From positions 1 through 20,883 of the forward strand of contig JAAYPL010000051.1 in the NCBI GenBank assembly GCA_012519875.1: a stretch of 20,883 nucleotides of DNA. Direction: 5' to 3'. A program made the position numbers and the translations under genes. Position 1 is the first letter of the stretch; the number at the start of each line of letters is the position of its first letter. Under the pieces are notes generated by a model. It worked only from the letters and a program-made list of their open reading frames with translations, made no database searches and had not been told where the DNA came from. Below, in pieces: positions 7,513-16,800 of this stretch. The DNA is from Clostridiaceae bacterium (GTDB lineage: Bacteria; Bacillota; Clostridia; Saccharofermentanales; UBA5734).

Positions 7513-9361
7513 TACAAATCCCCCCTTCGAAGCTTTCGGCCCCGCAAAAGCTGCAGGCATCACGGCACTGAGGGGTTGTTTGCGCCAGTTGGGCTCGACG
7601 ATACTCAGACAGCAAATAAGACTGCGAAACGCCGATGTCAATATGTGACCAGGGGAATATCTCATCTTCGGAACGTTCGCGAACAGTATAAAAATCCGGA
7701 TCCAGGCCGGCAGCTTGCAGAGCTTCAATCCATATCCGCATTTGGAAATGTTCCTGCCAGGCGTCAAATCGGGCACCCCGCTGCCAGGCAGCAAGAATGA
7801 CCGGACCGAGCCGTCGGTCGCCGCGGGCGAGAATTGCCTCCAATCGTGATGTATCCGTATCGTGCCACTGATATTTAACCGAGCGGCTGCGCAGCAATGT
7901 ACGCAGCCGGCGGATGCGCTCGTCAAGCTGCTGCGGCGTGGCCTGAGCAGCCCACTGAAACGGCGTAAAAGGTTTCGGCACGAACAGAGCCGTACTGACC
8001 GTCATCTCCAGACGCCGCGGCCGCCGGCTCTTCGGCAGCTCGTTGTACAGTGCTTCTATTTTTCGGGTCAAATCGGCGATGCCCTCAACGTCGTCCATGG
8101 TTTCGGTGGGCAGTCCGAGCATGAAATAGAGCTTGGCACCTTTCCAGCCGCCCAGGAAAGCCAGGCGCATGGCGGTCAGCAAATCATCCTCGGTGATGTT
8201 CTTGTTGATCACATCTCGCAGTCGCTGCGTGCCGGCCTCAGGGGCAAAAGTCAGGCCGCTTTTGCGCGTTTTTGATGCTTTTTCCATCAGTTCAAGGGAA
8301 AAGGAATCCAGTCGGAGCGAGGGCAAAGACAGACTGGTTTGACGTGGCGTCAAGTGGCAAAGCAGACGATCGGTCAGCTCGGCCAGCTCACTGTAATCGC
8401 TGGTCGACAAGGACAGCAAACCCAACTCATCGTAGCCGGTAGCCCGCTCAATGGCCAGAGCTTGATCAACCAAGCGATCCGTACTTTTCTCCCGGACAGG
8501 CCGATAGATCATTCCGGCCTGACAGAAACGGCAACCCCGGGGACAACCGCGGAAAAGCTCGAGGAAAATCCGATCATGAACGATTTCAGTGCTCGGGACA
8601 ATGCCGGCAAGAGGAAAACCAACCCGGTCCAGGTCACGAATAATCCGTTTACGAATGCGGGCCGGCAAACCCGGTTCATTGGGCCGGATGGCGGCTACAG
8701 TGCCGTCCGGATGATAAGACACATGGTAAAACGCAGGGACATAAACGCCTTCAATCCGGGCTGCCAGACGTAGAAACTCCCTTCGATTCCGGCTGACCAA
8801 GGAACGATTCGCATCATAAAGGTCCAGCAGCTCAGGCAAGACCTCCTCCCCTTCTCCAATAATAACCAGATCAAAAAAATCAGCCATCGGCTCAATATTA
8901 TAGGTGACCGGGCCACCGGCAATAACCAGCGGATCATCGCTCTTCCGGTCGGCCGATAAAAGCGGGATTCCGCCGAGGTCAAGCATGCTGAGTACATTTG
9001 TATAGGACAGCTCATATTGCAGGGTAAAACCGACAAAATCGAACTCCCGCAGCGGCGTATAAGATTCCAGAGAATAAAGCGGCAGGCCGAGAATGCGCAT
9101 CTGCTCGGCCATATCTATCCAGGGAGCAAAACAGCGTTCACACCAGGTGTCTTGCCGTTTGTTGAGCAAATCGTAAAGGATTTGCAAAGCCAGGTTTGAC
9201 ATGCCGATCTCGTACGTATCGGGAAAACAAAACGCAAACCGGATCCGGATCTGATCGTCCGCCGACAGGTCCTTATGCACACTGCCCCATTCTCCGCCCA
9301 CATAGCGGGCCGGTTTGATAACCGATTGAAGAACATGTCGCGGAACATTGACGGTGGACAT
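7502..9361 (-). CDS. Radical SAM protein, TIGR03960 type
   Basis: A 619-residue radical-SAM enzyme of unknown substrate. An N-terminal B12-binding-like domain (about 30-200, with LVIAGGPVTYNIEP and IIGEGEE) precedes the SAM core with CPRGCRFC (Cys273, Cys277, Cys280), which ligates a 4Fe-4S cluster. The core continues through LTFAPEAGTQRLRDVINK to about residue 480. A second cysteine group at the extreme C-terminus, CRDACSFC (Cys599, Cys603, Cys606) plus Cys616, repeats the CxxxCxxC spacing and could hold another metal centre. The ATG at 9361 lies seven bases beyond the pgi stop, with GAGGAG overlapping the pgi end. The DUF2344 partner follows with an 11-base overlap, the usual pairing for this family. 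The family assignment is confident; the reaction is unknown. Confidence 0.92.
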   Translation of the reverse strand: MSTVNVPRHVLQSVIKPARYVGGEWGSVHKDLSADDQIRIRFAFCFPDTYEIGMSNLALQILYDLLNKRQDTWCERCFAPWIDMAEQMRILGLPLYSLESYTPLREFDFVGFTLQYELSYTNVLSMLDLGGIPLLSADRKSDDPLVIAGGPVTYNIEPMADFFDLVIIGEGEEVLPELLDLYDANRSLVSRNRREFLRLAARIEGVYVPAFYHVSYHPDGTVAAIRPNEPGLPARIRKRIIRDLDRVGFPLAGIVPSTEIVHDRIFLELFRGCPRGCRFCQAGMIYRPVREKSTDRLVDQALAIERATGYDELGLLSLSTSDYSELAELTDRLLCHLTPRQTSLSLPSLRLDSFSLELMEKASKTRKSGLTFAPEAGTQRLRDVINKNITEDDLLTAMRLAFLGGWKGAKLYFMLGLPTETMDDVEGIADLTRKIEALYNELPKSRRPRRLEMTVSTALFVPKPFTPFQWAAQATPQQLDERIRRLRTLLRSRSVKYQWHDTDTSRLEAILARGDRRLGPVILAAWQRGARFDAWQEHFQMRIWIEALQAAGLDPDFYTVRERSEDEIFPWSHIDIGVSQSYLLSEYRRAQLAQTTPQCRDACSFCGAESFEGGICIGR

Positions 9362-9367
9362 CGAACC

Positions 9368-10720
9368 CTAATCTCCTCGGTTCAGGCGTGCCTCAAGCTC
9401 GGCTCTGCGTTGCTCAAAACCCGGCTTGCCCAATAAAGCAAACATATTCGTTTTATAATCTTCGACGCCGGGTTGATTAAACGGATTGACCGCCAGCAAA
9501 TAGCCGCTGATCGCGCAGGCTTTTTCAAAGAAGTACACCAGCTGGCCAAAATAATAGGCCGACATTTCAGGGATGGTGATCTGCAGATTGGGCACGCCGC
9601 CATCCAGATGAGCCAAGACGGTTCCCTGGCAAGCCTTGTGGTTGACGGTCTGCATATCAAGGCCGGCAAGGAAATTGAGTCCGTCCGTATCGGCCGGATC
9701 ATTTGGAATAATGACCTCCCGCCTGGCCTTTTCCACCAGAAGAACCGTTTCAAACAAGATGCGGCTGCCATCCTGAATATACTGACCCATGGAATGAAGA
9801 TCGGCTGTATTGTCGACGCCGGCAGGGAAAACGCCACGACCGTCTTTGCCTTCGCTCTCGCCATAGAGCTGCTTCCACCACTCCGTGAAATAGTGAAGTC
9901 CGGGCTCGTAGTTGGCCATGATTTCAATTTGATAACCTTTGCGCAGCAAAATATTACGCCAGGCTGCATAAGCATAGCAAGGATTTTGCTCCGGGTCGAC
10001 GGTTCGGTAGGCCTGCATCCCGTGGCGGGCGCCGCGCATCATGGCTTGAATATCAATACCGGCGGCTGCGATCGGCAGCAGGCCGACAGGGGTCAGCACA
10101 GAATAACGGCCGCCAATATCATCCGGTATCACAAAGGTTTCGTAGCCTTCACGATCGGCCAGCATCTTCAACGCGCCGCGTATCCGGTCGGTGGTGACAA
10201 AAATGCGTTGCCGGGCACCTTCACGGCCGTAGCGTTCCTCCATCCACGCTTTGAAGATCCGAAATACAATGGCAGGTTCGGTGGTGGTTCCGGATTTGGA
10301 AATGACATTGACCGCGACCTGATGGTTTTCCAGCAGATCAAATAAATCAGCAAGATAGGTTGAGCTGATATTATTACCGGCAAAAACCACCATCGGATGT
10401 TTGCGGTTGCGTTTGCCCAAAGCGGCGTTAAATGAATGGGTCAGCATTTCAATGGCCGCACGGGCACCCAGATAGGACCCGCCGATACCGATCACGACCA
10501 AAATATCCGCATTTTTTCGAATGTAGGCCGCGGCCTTGCGAATGCGGGCAAACTCATCCCGGTCGTAAAGACGCGGCAGTTCCAGCCAACCGAGAAAATC
10601 GCTGCCCGGCCCGGTTTTTTGCATCAACATCTTGTGCGCCAGTTGCAACTGGGGACGGATCTGGTCAATTTCTTCTTCACTGACAAAAGAACACGCATTT
10701 GAAGCATCGAATTTTAACAT
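9368..10720 (-). CDS. pgi: Glucose-6-phosphate isomerase
   Basis: Interconverts glucose 6-phosphate and fructose 6-phosphate in glycolysis and gluconeogenesis in the cytoplasm. At 450 residues it matches the short form found in Bacillus and clostridia rather than the 550-residue proteobacterial form. Landmarks are IGIGGSYLGARAAIEML (near 77-93), the sugar-phosphate loop VISKSGTTTEPAIVFR (near 139), GGRYSVLTPVGLLPIAAAG, and the C-terminal signature NPFNQPGVEDYKTNMF with the catalytic-region lysine. The ATG at 10720 is preceded by GGAGG eight bases away. It sits in the middle of the long minus operon, 27 bases after the DUF4080 radical-SAM gene, and its TAG stop overlaps the ribosome site of the next gene. 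Nothing unusual is seen in the protein. Confidence 0.97.
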   Translation of the reverse strand: MLKFDASNACSFVSEEEIDQIRPQLQLAHKMLMQKTGPGSDFLGWLELPRLYDRDEFARIRKAAAYIRKNADILVVIGIGGSYLGARAAIEMLTHSFNAALGKRNRKHPMVVFAGNNISSTYLADLFDLLENHQVAVNVISKSGTTTEPAIVFRIFKAWMEERYGREGARQRIFVTTDRIRGALKMLADREGYETFVIPDDIGGRYSVLTPVGLLPIAAAGIDIQAMMRGARHGMQAYRTVDPEQNPCYAYAAWRNILLRKGYQIEIMANYEPGLHYFTEWWKQLYGESEGKDGRGVFPAGVDNTADLHSMGQYIQDGSRILFETVLLVEKARREVIIPNDPADTDGLNFLAGLDMQTVNHKACQGTVLAHLDGGVPNLQITIPEMSAYYFGQLVYFFEKACAISGYLLAVNPFNQPGVEDYKTNMFALLGKPGFEQRRAELEARLNRGD

Positions 10721-10747
10721 AAAATAACCTCCGGCATTTGAATCGAT

Positions 10748-12511
10748 TCAGTATAAATCATTGACGCGGCACTTGTCCAGCAACACCGGCCGGCCGGTGG
10801 ACAAGTCGAAACAGACCGCCCACGAACCCGGTAAAAGCTCCCTGGATTTCAGGAATCGGCTCACATCAAAAGAGAGCAGATCGATGCGCAGACGACCGGA
10901 TCGGCGGTATCGATTTTTGAAATGCTGCTGCGCATGAAGTCTGGTTTTTTGCTTCCATTCATTGTCGGAGACGGCAAACCCGAGGATTTCCGGCTGATCC
11001 TTTTGTCCACTCAACTGGTAGTCCAACCGGAACAAGTCGAGAATCATTTCGCCGGTGGATCCCGTAATAAGCTCAGGTTCGGACGCCCGGATATACGAGA
11101 TCAGCAAAAGAGCCCGGTCGGCCGGACTTAGCGGCCGTTCCAGCCAGCCATGATCGACAGCCCATTGAGCCAGATCACGCCAAAAAAGCCAGCCTCTGCC
11201 TCGACGATCGGCAAAAAAATACAGTGAATGACGATAAAAATTACTGTTGCTGTAGCTGTCCAGCAATTGAGCGATGTTTTTCAGCAAAATCAAATCCGTA
11301 AAACTCAGACCGTCTGAGGCCAGAATTTCATAAGGCGGCTCATCCTGCCAGAGGAATCCGCGCGACCGGGCTTGGTCGACCATCGGGCTGCCGGGCAGTA
11401 CTTTAAGGAGGCCCAATTGAAAATGGTCGGATTCCAAGGCCCAGACAAAATCAAAAGACCGTCCAAAGTCATCAAGGGTTTCTCCGGGCAGACCGGCAAT
11501 CAGATCCAAATGGAGATGGACCCGTCCGCCTTGGCGCAGGGCTTTGACCTGGCGGGCAAGCCGATTGAGGTTGGTCTTTCGGTTGACCGCCGCAAGAACA
11601 TCCGGATGGATGCTTTGGACACCGATTTCCAGCTGAATCAATCCTGGCGGCGCCTGATTCAAGAGTTCGACGGACCGATCATCCAGCAGATCACCCGCCA
11701 CCTCAAAATGGAAATTGGTTTTCCCCCGTCCGGCATCTCCCTCGATGATATGCTTCCAGATCGCATAGGCTCTTGCCGGATCGGCATTAAAAGTGCGATC
11801 CACAAACTTGACCTGCCTCAGATCGGCCTCCAAAAATTGATCGAGCTCGGCAAGCGTCTGATCCAGCGGTCGATACCGAACCCTTCGGTCCAAAGCCGAC
11901 AAGCAGTAGCTGCAGCTGAAAGGACAGCCGCGGGAGCTCTCATAATAAAGAATCCGGCCGGCATTTTCAGCCAGTGTTTGCTGATTGTAAGGAAAGGGCC
12001 AAGCATCACCGGCAAGTAACGGCCCCTCCGGATTGTGATGAATCCGGTCGTGCTGCGGATCACGCCAGCTCAGGCCGGGAACCGAATCCAATTTCCCGGT
12101 CGTCCCGGTTGCCAGCACATCCAGCAACACGGAAAATGCCTCCTCGCCCTCACCGCGGATAATCAAATCGACGGACGGTTCCTGATGAAGAAGCTCCTCC
12201 GCCCGCTGGGCCGCCTCCGGTCCGCCCCAGATAATCAGGCTGTCCGGCAACAACTTTTTCAGATCACGGCTCAGGCGGCGAATCAAGGTAATATTCCAGA
12301 TATAACACGAGAAGGCGTAAACAGGCGCGCTGTATCGGTAAAGCGTTTGCAGAACGGACAGTGGCTGGTCGTTGATCGTGGCCTCTGTCAGGATCAACTG
12401 TTGCTCCGGTCTTCTGGCCCGGTGGTAGGCAAGCAAACTGCGCAAAGCCAAGTTGGTATGAACATAACGGGTGTTCAGCCCGCACAGGACAACCGGCTGC
12501 TTAGCCGTCAT
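10748..12511 (-). CDS. B12-binding domain radical SAM protein with DUF4080
   Basis: A 587-residue protein with an N-terminal cobalamin-binding-like Rossmann domain (about 5-140; IIWGGPEA, LIIRGEGEEAF) and a radical-SAM core starting at YYESSRGCPFSCSYC (Cys196, Cys200, Cys203). The core is followed by FEVAGDLLDD and QLEIGVQSIHPDVLAAVNRKTN, with a C-terminal DUF4080-type region. The canonical DxHxxG cobalamin-ligand motif is not evident, so B12 binding is uncertain. The substrate is unknown; relatives are annotated only as B12-binding domain-containing radical SAM proteins. The ATG at 12511 (MTAKQPVVLCGLNTRY) has GGAGG eight bases upstream. Longer in-frame starts only read back through the neighbouring gene. 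It overlaps the end of the small membrane-protein gene by 11 bases. Confidence 0.9.
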   Translation of the reverse strand: MTAKQPVVLCGLNTRYVHTNLALRSLLAYHRARRPEQQLILTEATINDQPLSVLQTLYRYSAPVYAFSCYIWNITLIRRLSRDLKKLLPDSLIIWGGPEAAQRAEELLHQEPSVDLIIRGEGEEAFSVLLDVLATGTTGKLDSVPGLSWRDPQHDRIHHNPEGPLLAGDAWPFPYNQQTLAENAGRILYYESSRGCPFSCSYCLSALDRRVRYRPLDQTLAELDQFLEADLRQVKFVDRTFNADPARAYAIWKHIIEGDAGRGKTNFHFEVAGDLLDDRSVELLNQAPPGLIQLEIGVQSIHPDVLAAVNRKTNLNRLARQVKALRQGGRVHLHLDLIAGLPGETLDDFGRSFDFVWALESDHFQLGLLKVLPGSPMVDQARSRGFLWQDEPPYEILASDGLSFTDLILLKNIAQLLDSYSNSNFYRHSLYFFADRRGRGWLFWRDLAQWAVDHGWLERPLSPADRALLLISYIRASEPELITGSTGEMILDLFRLDYQLSGQKDQPEILGFAVSDNEWKQKTRLHAQQHFKNRYRRSGRLRIDLLSFDVSRFLKSRELLPGSWAVCFDLSTGRPVLLDKCRVNDLY

Positions 12512-12737
12512 TGTTTTTTCCTCCGTCATGTTCCGGCGTATCACCCGACAAATTTTCGTTTTTTTCGATTGCGGAAACCGAGTCAACGGCCTGGGAGTCT
12601 GCGGTATGGTTCTTCCGACGGACCAAACGACGCAGAATCTGCTCAACGATAAAAAGGATCACGAGCAAGACTGCCAAAACCACCGCGACAATGATCATGA
12701 TGGTGAAAATTTCGGTCATACGGGATAGATTAAACAT
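12501..12737 (-). CDS. Small single-pass membrane protein overlapping the DUF4080 gene
   Basis: A 78-residue protein, not recognised as a named family. One strong transmembrane segment covers residues about 11-29 (IMIIVAVVLAVLLVILFIV). A basic stretch follows (LRRLVRRKNH), predicting a cytoplasmic C-terminus. The remainder is a polar, acidic, probably disordered tail ending EHDGGKNNDG. The ATG at 12737 follows GGAGG by ten bases; a TTG one codon upstream (12740) has seven-base spacing and is an alternative start. The stop TAA (12503-12501) lies inside the first codons of the downstream radical-SAM gene, giving an 11-base overlap. It sits 27 bases after the ureohydrolase stop, so it is part of the same operon. 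The function is unknown. Confidence 0.72.
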   Translation of the reverse strand: MFNLSRMTEIFTIMIIVAVVLAVLLVILFIVEQILRRLVRRKNHTADSQAVDSVSAIEKNENLSGDTPEHDGGKNNDG

Positions 12738-12764
12738 CAAAAAGAAGCCTCCGGGTCCAATGAT

Positions 12765-13661
12765 TTATATCAAGATCAGCAACTCCCTGAGTATCTTGAG
12801 GGCAACAGCCGTCGAAATGCCGCCGGTGTCGTAAGGAGGAGAAAGCTCCACCAGATCGGCGGCCACAATTTGCAGGCCGGATAACTGCAGCAAAGAATCC
12901 AGCAAGGTTTGAAAAGACAAGCCGCCGGGCTCAGGGGTTCCGGTTCCGGGGAAAACAGAAGGGTCCAGAACATCCAGATCAATACTGAGATAAACCGGCC
13001 GGCCGCCGATAGCCGAAACGGCATCCGCAAGACTGCCGCAGTCAAAGGTTCGCATCGCAACATGCCCATCACGGGCAAAAGCAAATTCTTCCACGGTTCC
13101 GGAACGAATACCGAATTGCCAGATCCGGCCGTCACCCAGTTCATCCCAGATTCGGCGCATGACGGTTGCGTGGGACAATGTTTCCCCCAAATATTCCTCA
13201 CGAAGATCGGCATGAGCATCGAAATGGAGGACACACAGCTGGGGAAACTGCAGGTGACAGGCGGTAACCGCCGGCAGGGAGACCAGATGTTCGCCGCCGA
13301 TCATGACCGGTTTTTTCCCATCAGTCAAAATTTGCCGAACCGTGGACCGGATCTTGGCGAGAGATGGCGCCCGACCACCCATCGGCAATTCAAGATCGCC
13401 GATGTCGCAGACCTTGCCGGTCACAAGCTCCTTGTTCTGGTAAGGACTGAAGGTTTCCAGACTCAGCGAATCCAGACGCATGGCAGCCGGCCCAAAACGG
13501 GAGCCGGGGCGAAACGATGCGGTACCATCCCAGGGAGCACCGAAGAGTATCACTTCGGCCTCTTGATAATCAGCAGCACAAGCCATGAACCGAAACCCCA
13601 GCGTTGAAAAATCCGGGAAATTGTCATGATGTGAGATTTTTTGCTGATCCTGATCGATCAC
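12765..13661 (-). CDS. speB: Agmatinase / ureohydrolase family enzyme
   Basis: A binuclear-manganese ureohydrolase, most likely agmatinase (agmatine to putrescine and urea) in polyamine synthesis. All metal-ligand motifs are intact: GGEH with His125, DAHADLR with Asp148, His150 and Asp152, SHAT with His164, and SIDLDVLDPSVFPGTGTPEP with Asp228 and Asp230. The 298-residue length is normal for bacterial SpeB. The start is GTG at 13661, with GGAGG six bases upstream. It is the first gene of a long minus operon with a good promoter 36 bases before it. Guanidinobutyrase, proclavaminate-amidino-hydrolase or another ureohydrolase cannot be excluded, since substrate specificity is not readable here. 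No arginine decarboxylase gene is present in the window. Confidence 0.9.
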   Translation of the reverse strand: MIDQDQQKISHHDNFPDFSTLGFRFMACAADYQEAEVILFGAPWDGTASFRPGSRFGPAAMRLDSLSLETFSPYQNKELVTGKVCDIGDLELPMGGRAPSLAKIRSTVRQILTDGKKPVMIGGEHLVSLPAVTACHLQFPQLCVLHFDAHADLREEYLGETLSHATVMRRIWDELGDGRIWQFGIRSGTVEEFAFARDGHVAMRTFDCGSLADAVSAIGGRPVYLSIDLDVLDPSVFPGTGTPEPGGLSFQTLLDSLLQLSGLQIVAADLVELSPPYDTGGISTAVALKILRELLILI

Positions 13662-13696
13662 GTGATCCCTCCTCGGCGGTTTTTTTTGATTATTTT

Positions 13697-13726
13697 ATTA
13701 TAGCATTCTCCACATCAGGTTGCGAA
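13697..13726 (-). promoter_or_regulatory. Extended -10 promoter for the speB-pgi-radical SAM operon
   Basis: Minus strand TATAAT (13702-13697) is preceded by TGC, giving an extended -10. The -35 is TTCGCA (13726-13721) with an 18-base spacer. The start site would be near 13690, leaving a short leader of about 29 bases to the GTG at 13661. Confidence 0.75.
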
Positions 13727-13771
13727 AAAGTTTGGTTCAGACGCAGGATGAATATTCTTTTGCTTCTTTCC

Positions 13772-13800
13772 TGTCCGGATAATGAATTTTGTTGTACAAT
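13772..13800 (+). promoter_or_regulatory. Weak candidate promoter for the CotH operon
   Basis: TACAAT (13795-13800) is a good -10 match, and initiation near 13807 would leave a short leader before the AAGGAGAGG at 13817-13825. The hexamer at -35 spacing (TGTCCG, 13772-13777) is poor. An activator or alternative sigma factor is possible; this is only a candidate. Confidence 0.3.
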
Positions 13801-13830
13801 ACATTACGGTACCAAAAAGGAGAGGTTGTC

Positions 13831-16800
13831 TTGATCGCCAAGCCCAAAAAAGTCAATAGATTGTTATTCCTGCTTCTGGTATGTGCATTGGCCTCTTGCC
13901 CGTCTATCATGTCTGTTGGCTGCTCGCTTATACCTGAAAACATGAATCCCACCCTGCCGGCGGGAACAACGCAGAGCGTGCCGACAAATCCGGTTGTGGT
14001 CCCCGGACCGTTGCTCATTACCGAAATCATGAGCCGAAACACGGCCACACTGCAGACAATCGACGGTCTGACGCCCGATTGGATTGAGCTTTACAATTCC
14101 GGCTCCCGGCCGATCGATTTAACCGGTTACCAATTGTCCGACCAAGTAAGAAAGCCGAATAAATGGACTTTCCCATCGGTCATTTTGGAGCCCGGCGAAT
14201 ATCTGATTGTCTATTGCTCCGGTCTCGAGCCCACTCCGGAAAAAATCGCTGCCGGTGAAATACACGCCAATTTCCGTTTGAATAATGAAGGCGAGGATCT
14301 GTTTTTGACATCACATGTCGGCGAATTGCTGGCCATGGTGGTGATACCTCCCTTGCCGCCTGACATTTCCTTCGGTCTGCCCCCCGACTCCCGATCCCCC
14401 CTCGATCAATATTTATTTTTCGGCGAGGCCACACCCGGCGGGCCAAACGGCGCGGATGGCAAGCTTTCCGCGCAAGAAGCAATCCTTCGCCCGGAATACG
14501 ATCTGGTTGTTAACGAATACATGACCCGCAACCTTTCCTGGCCGGATGCCCAGGGCAATCTGCCGGACTGGGTTGAGATCTTAAATACCGGCAATGAAGA
14601 CGTCAACCTGCTCGGCTTTCGCTTATCGGACAATCCGGAACGACCGGATAAATGGACGTTTCCCGATGTCACCATCCGGGCCGGAGAGCTGCTGGTTGTT
14701 TGGCTGTCCGGCCGGGAAACCGTCTATGACCCATCCGAGCCCATGTCGCTGCAAGCACCCTTCAAGCTCGGTCGAAATGATACACATCTATTGCTGACCG
14801 ATCCCAACGGCCATACGGTTTTCAAACAGCCCCTCGAATATCTCCCGGACAACATGTCCCTGGGACGTTCTCCGGACGATCTTGAAACCTGGCTTTACTT
14901 CCCGATGGCCACACCGGGCAGCGCGAATACTACAGCCGGCTTTGCCGAAATCAGCGGTGCAATGACCCTCAAAAACCGAAATATCTGGATTAATGAGGTC
15001 ATGGCCCTGGATGACACAATCACGACACAGGGCAAAATCTCACAAGCCGACTGGATCGAACTTTGCAACGGCAGCGATCAGCCGATTAATCTTCTGGGCT
15101 ACGGTTTGTCGGATCAGAATAGCAATCCTTTCTTGATGACACTGGACGATATCACACTCGCCCCCGGTCAATTTCTGGTTGTTGAACCCACTTCTTTCGG
15201 CATCTCGACCGGCGGTGAAACCTTATATCTGACCGGGCCGGATCGACAGCCGATCGATCGATTTGAAACCGGCTTGCTGATCAATGGCGTCAGCTGCGGC
15301 CGTGGCAACAGCGGCGGAGAAGAACCGGCCGACACCCGGTTCTACTATCCGCAACCGACACCCGGCAGAGCCAACTCGACTCGCCCCAAACTGGCCTACG
15401 CCCTCGCACCGACCATCGAAGTTAAACAAGTCACGGATGGATCACCATCCGATTCGATTTATTTTGATCAGCCGGTTCTGGTTACCATCAAAAACCCCCA
15501 TCCCGATGCCGACATTCGCTATACTCTGGACGGCAGCCAGCCAACAACCTCTTCACCCCTTTATTCGGAGCCGATTCTCATCGACAGAACCACTGTAATC
15601 CGTTGTCGTGCCGAAAGGCCCGATTATTTGCCCAGTCGCGACGTCTCCCGGTTTTTGTTGACCGGCGTCCGGCACGATTTGCCGGTGGTCAGTATTAATG
15701 TCAACCCGTCGGATTTCACCGGTTCGAGCGGTGTTTGGACGGATTACAACCGTGACCATGAAGCGCCGATCAGCTTTACATTTTATGAAGCCGACGGCAC
15801 AAAAGGCACCAGTTTTTCGGCCGGTGTCGCGCTCCACGGCTCTTTTAGCCGCAAAGAACTACAAAAATCCCTGGAGATTAAATTACGCGCCGCCTATGGT
15901 GACCGTCAGGTCATCTACCCTTTTTTCCCCGGAAACGATGTATCAACCTTTAAGCGGCTGGTTCTGCGCACTTCCGGTCAGGACTGGCGGGTCTCCAAGC
16001 TGCGGGACGCCTTTGCGGCGGCGGTTGTCAAAGGCGAGCTGGCCGCGGATTACATGGACTGGCGGCATTGTGTCCTTTACGTCAATGGTGAGTACTACGG
16101 ACTTTACGAACTTCGCGAAAAGGTCGACGCCTTTTATGCGGCCGCACATCACGGAGTCGATCCGGACAATCTCGATATCATCAAAGGCGACAGCATTGTT
16201 CTGGCCGGCGATAAGGCTGAATACAGAGCGCTGCTGGCTTATGCCAGAAACCACGATCTGCGCGACGACGAACCGTACCGGCGGGTTCTCGCCCAAATCG
16301 ATGAAGACAGTCTGATCGACTGGATCATCGCGGAGTCCTTTTTCGGCAATCTGGACAGCGGCAATAAGAAGGTCTGGCGTGAACGGACCGAGGGTGGCGA
16401 ATGGCGTTGGATTTTATTTGATTTGGACTGGATATTATATCCTGACACATATAAAGTCAACGCCCTGCAGGAGGATCTGCTGCATCCCAGCGGACATGGG
16501 TGGCAACGGTACTTTTCCACCACACTCCAGGTCGGGCTGATGAAGAATCCGGCGTTCAAAGAGCGTTTTATCCGGCGCTATGCCGAATTAATGAACACCA
16601 TCTTTGTCACCGACCGGATGCTGGACATTCTTGATGAAATGACCGAGCAGATCAGAGGTGAAATGCCTCGGCAAATCGCTCGCTGGGGCCGGCCGACCTC
16701 GGTTGAGAACTGGGAGAGAAACGTCGCTGTTTTACGCAGGATCACCGGCGAAAAACGCGGAGTGATGCAGGGTTTTTTGCGGAACACTTTTAATCTCTCA

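Noticed and set aside
7513..7926. Extended 387-residue DUF2344 protein starting at 7926
   Set aside because: The extra residues come from the other frame of the radical-SAM gene; the TTG at 7512 with its G-rich ribosome site fits the family length.
9473..10345. 290-codon plus-strand frame opposite pgi
   Set aside because: Shadow of a strongly conserved glycolytic gene; composition is a mirror of the pgi codons.
13650..13670. GATCACGTGATC palindrome as an operator at the speB start
   Set aside because: It overlaps the GTG start codon and the first codons and is explained by coding sequence plus ribosome site; no second copy seen.
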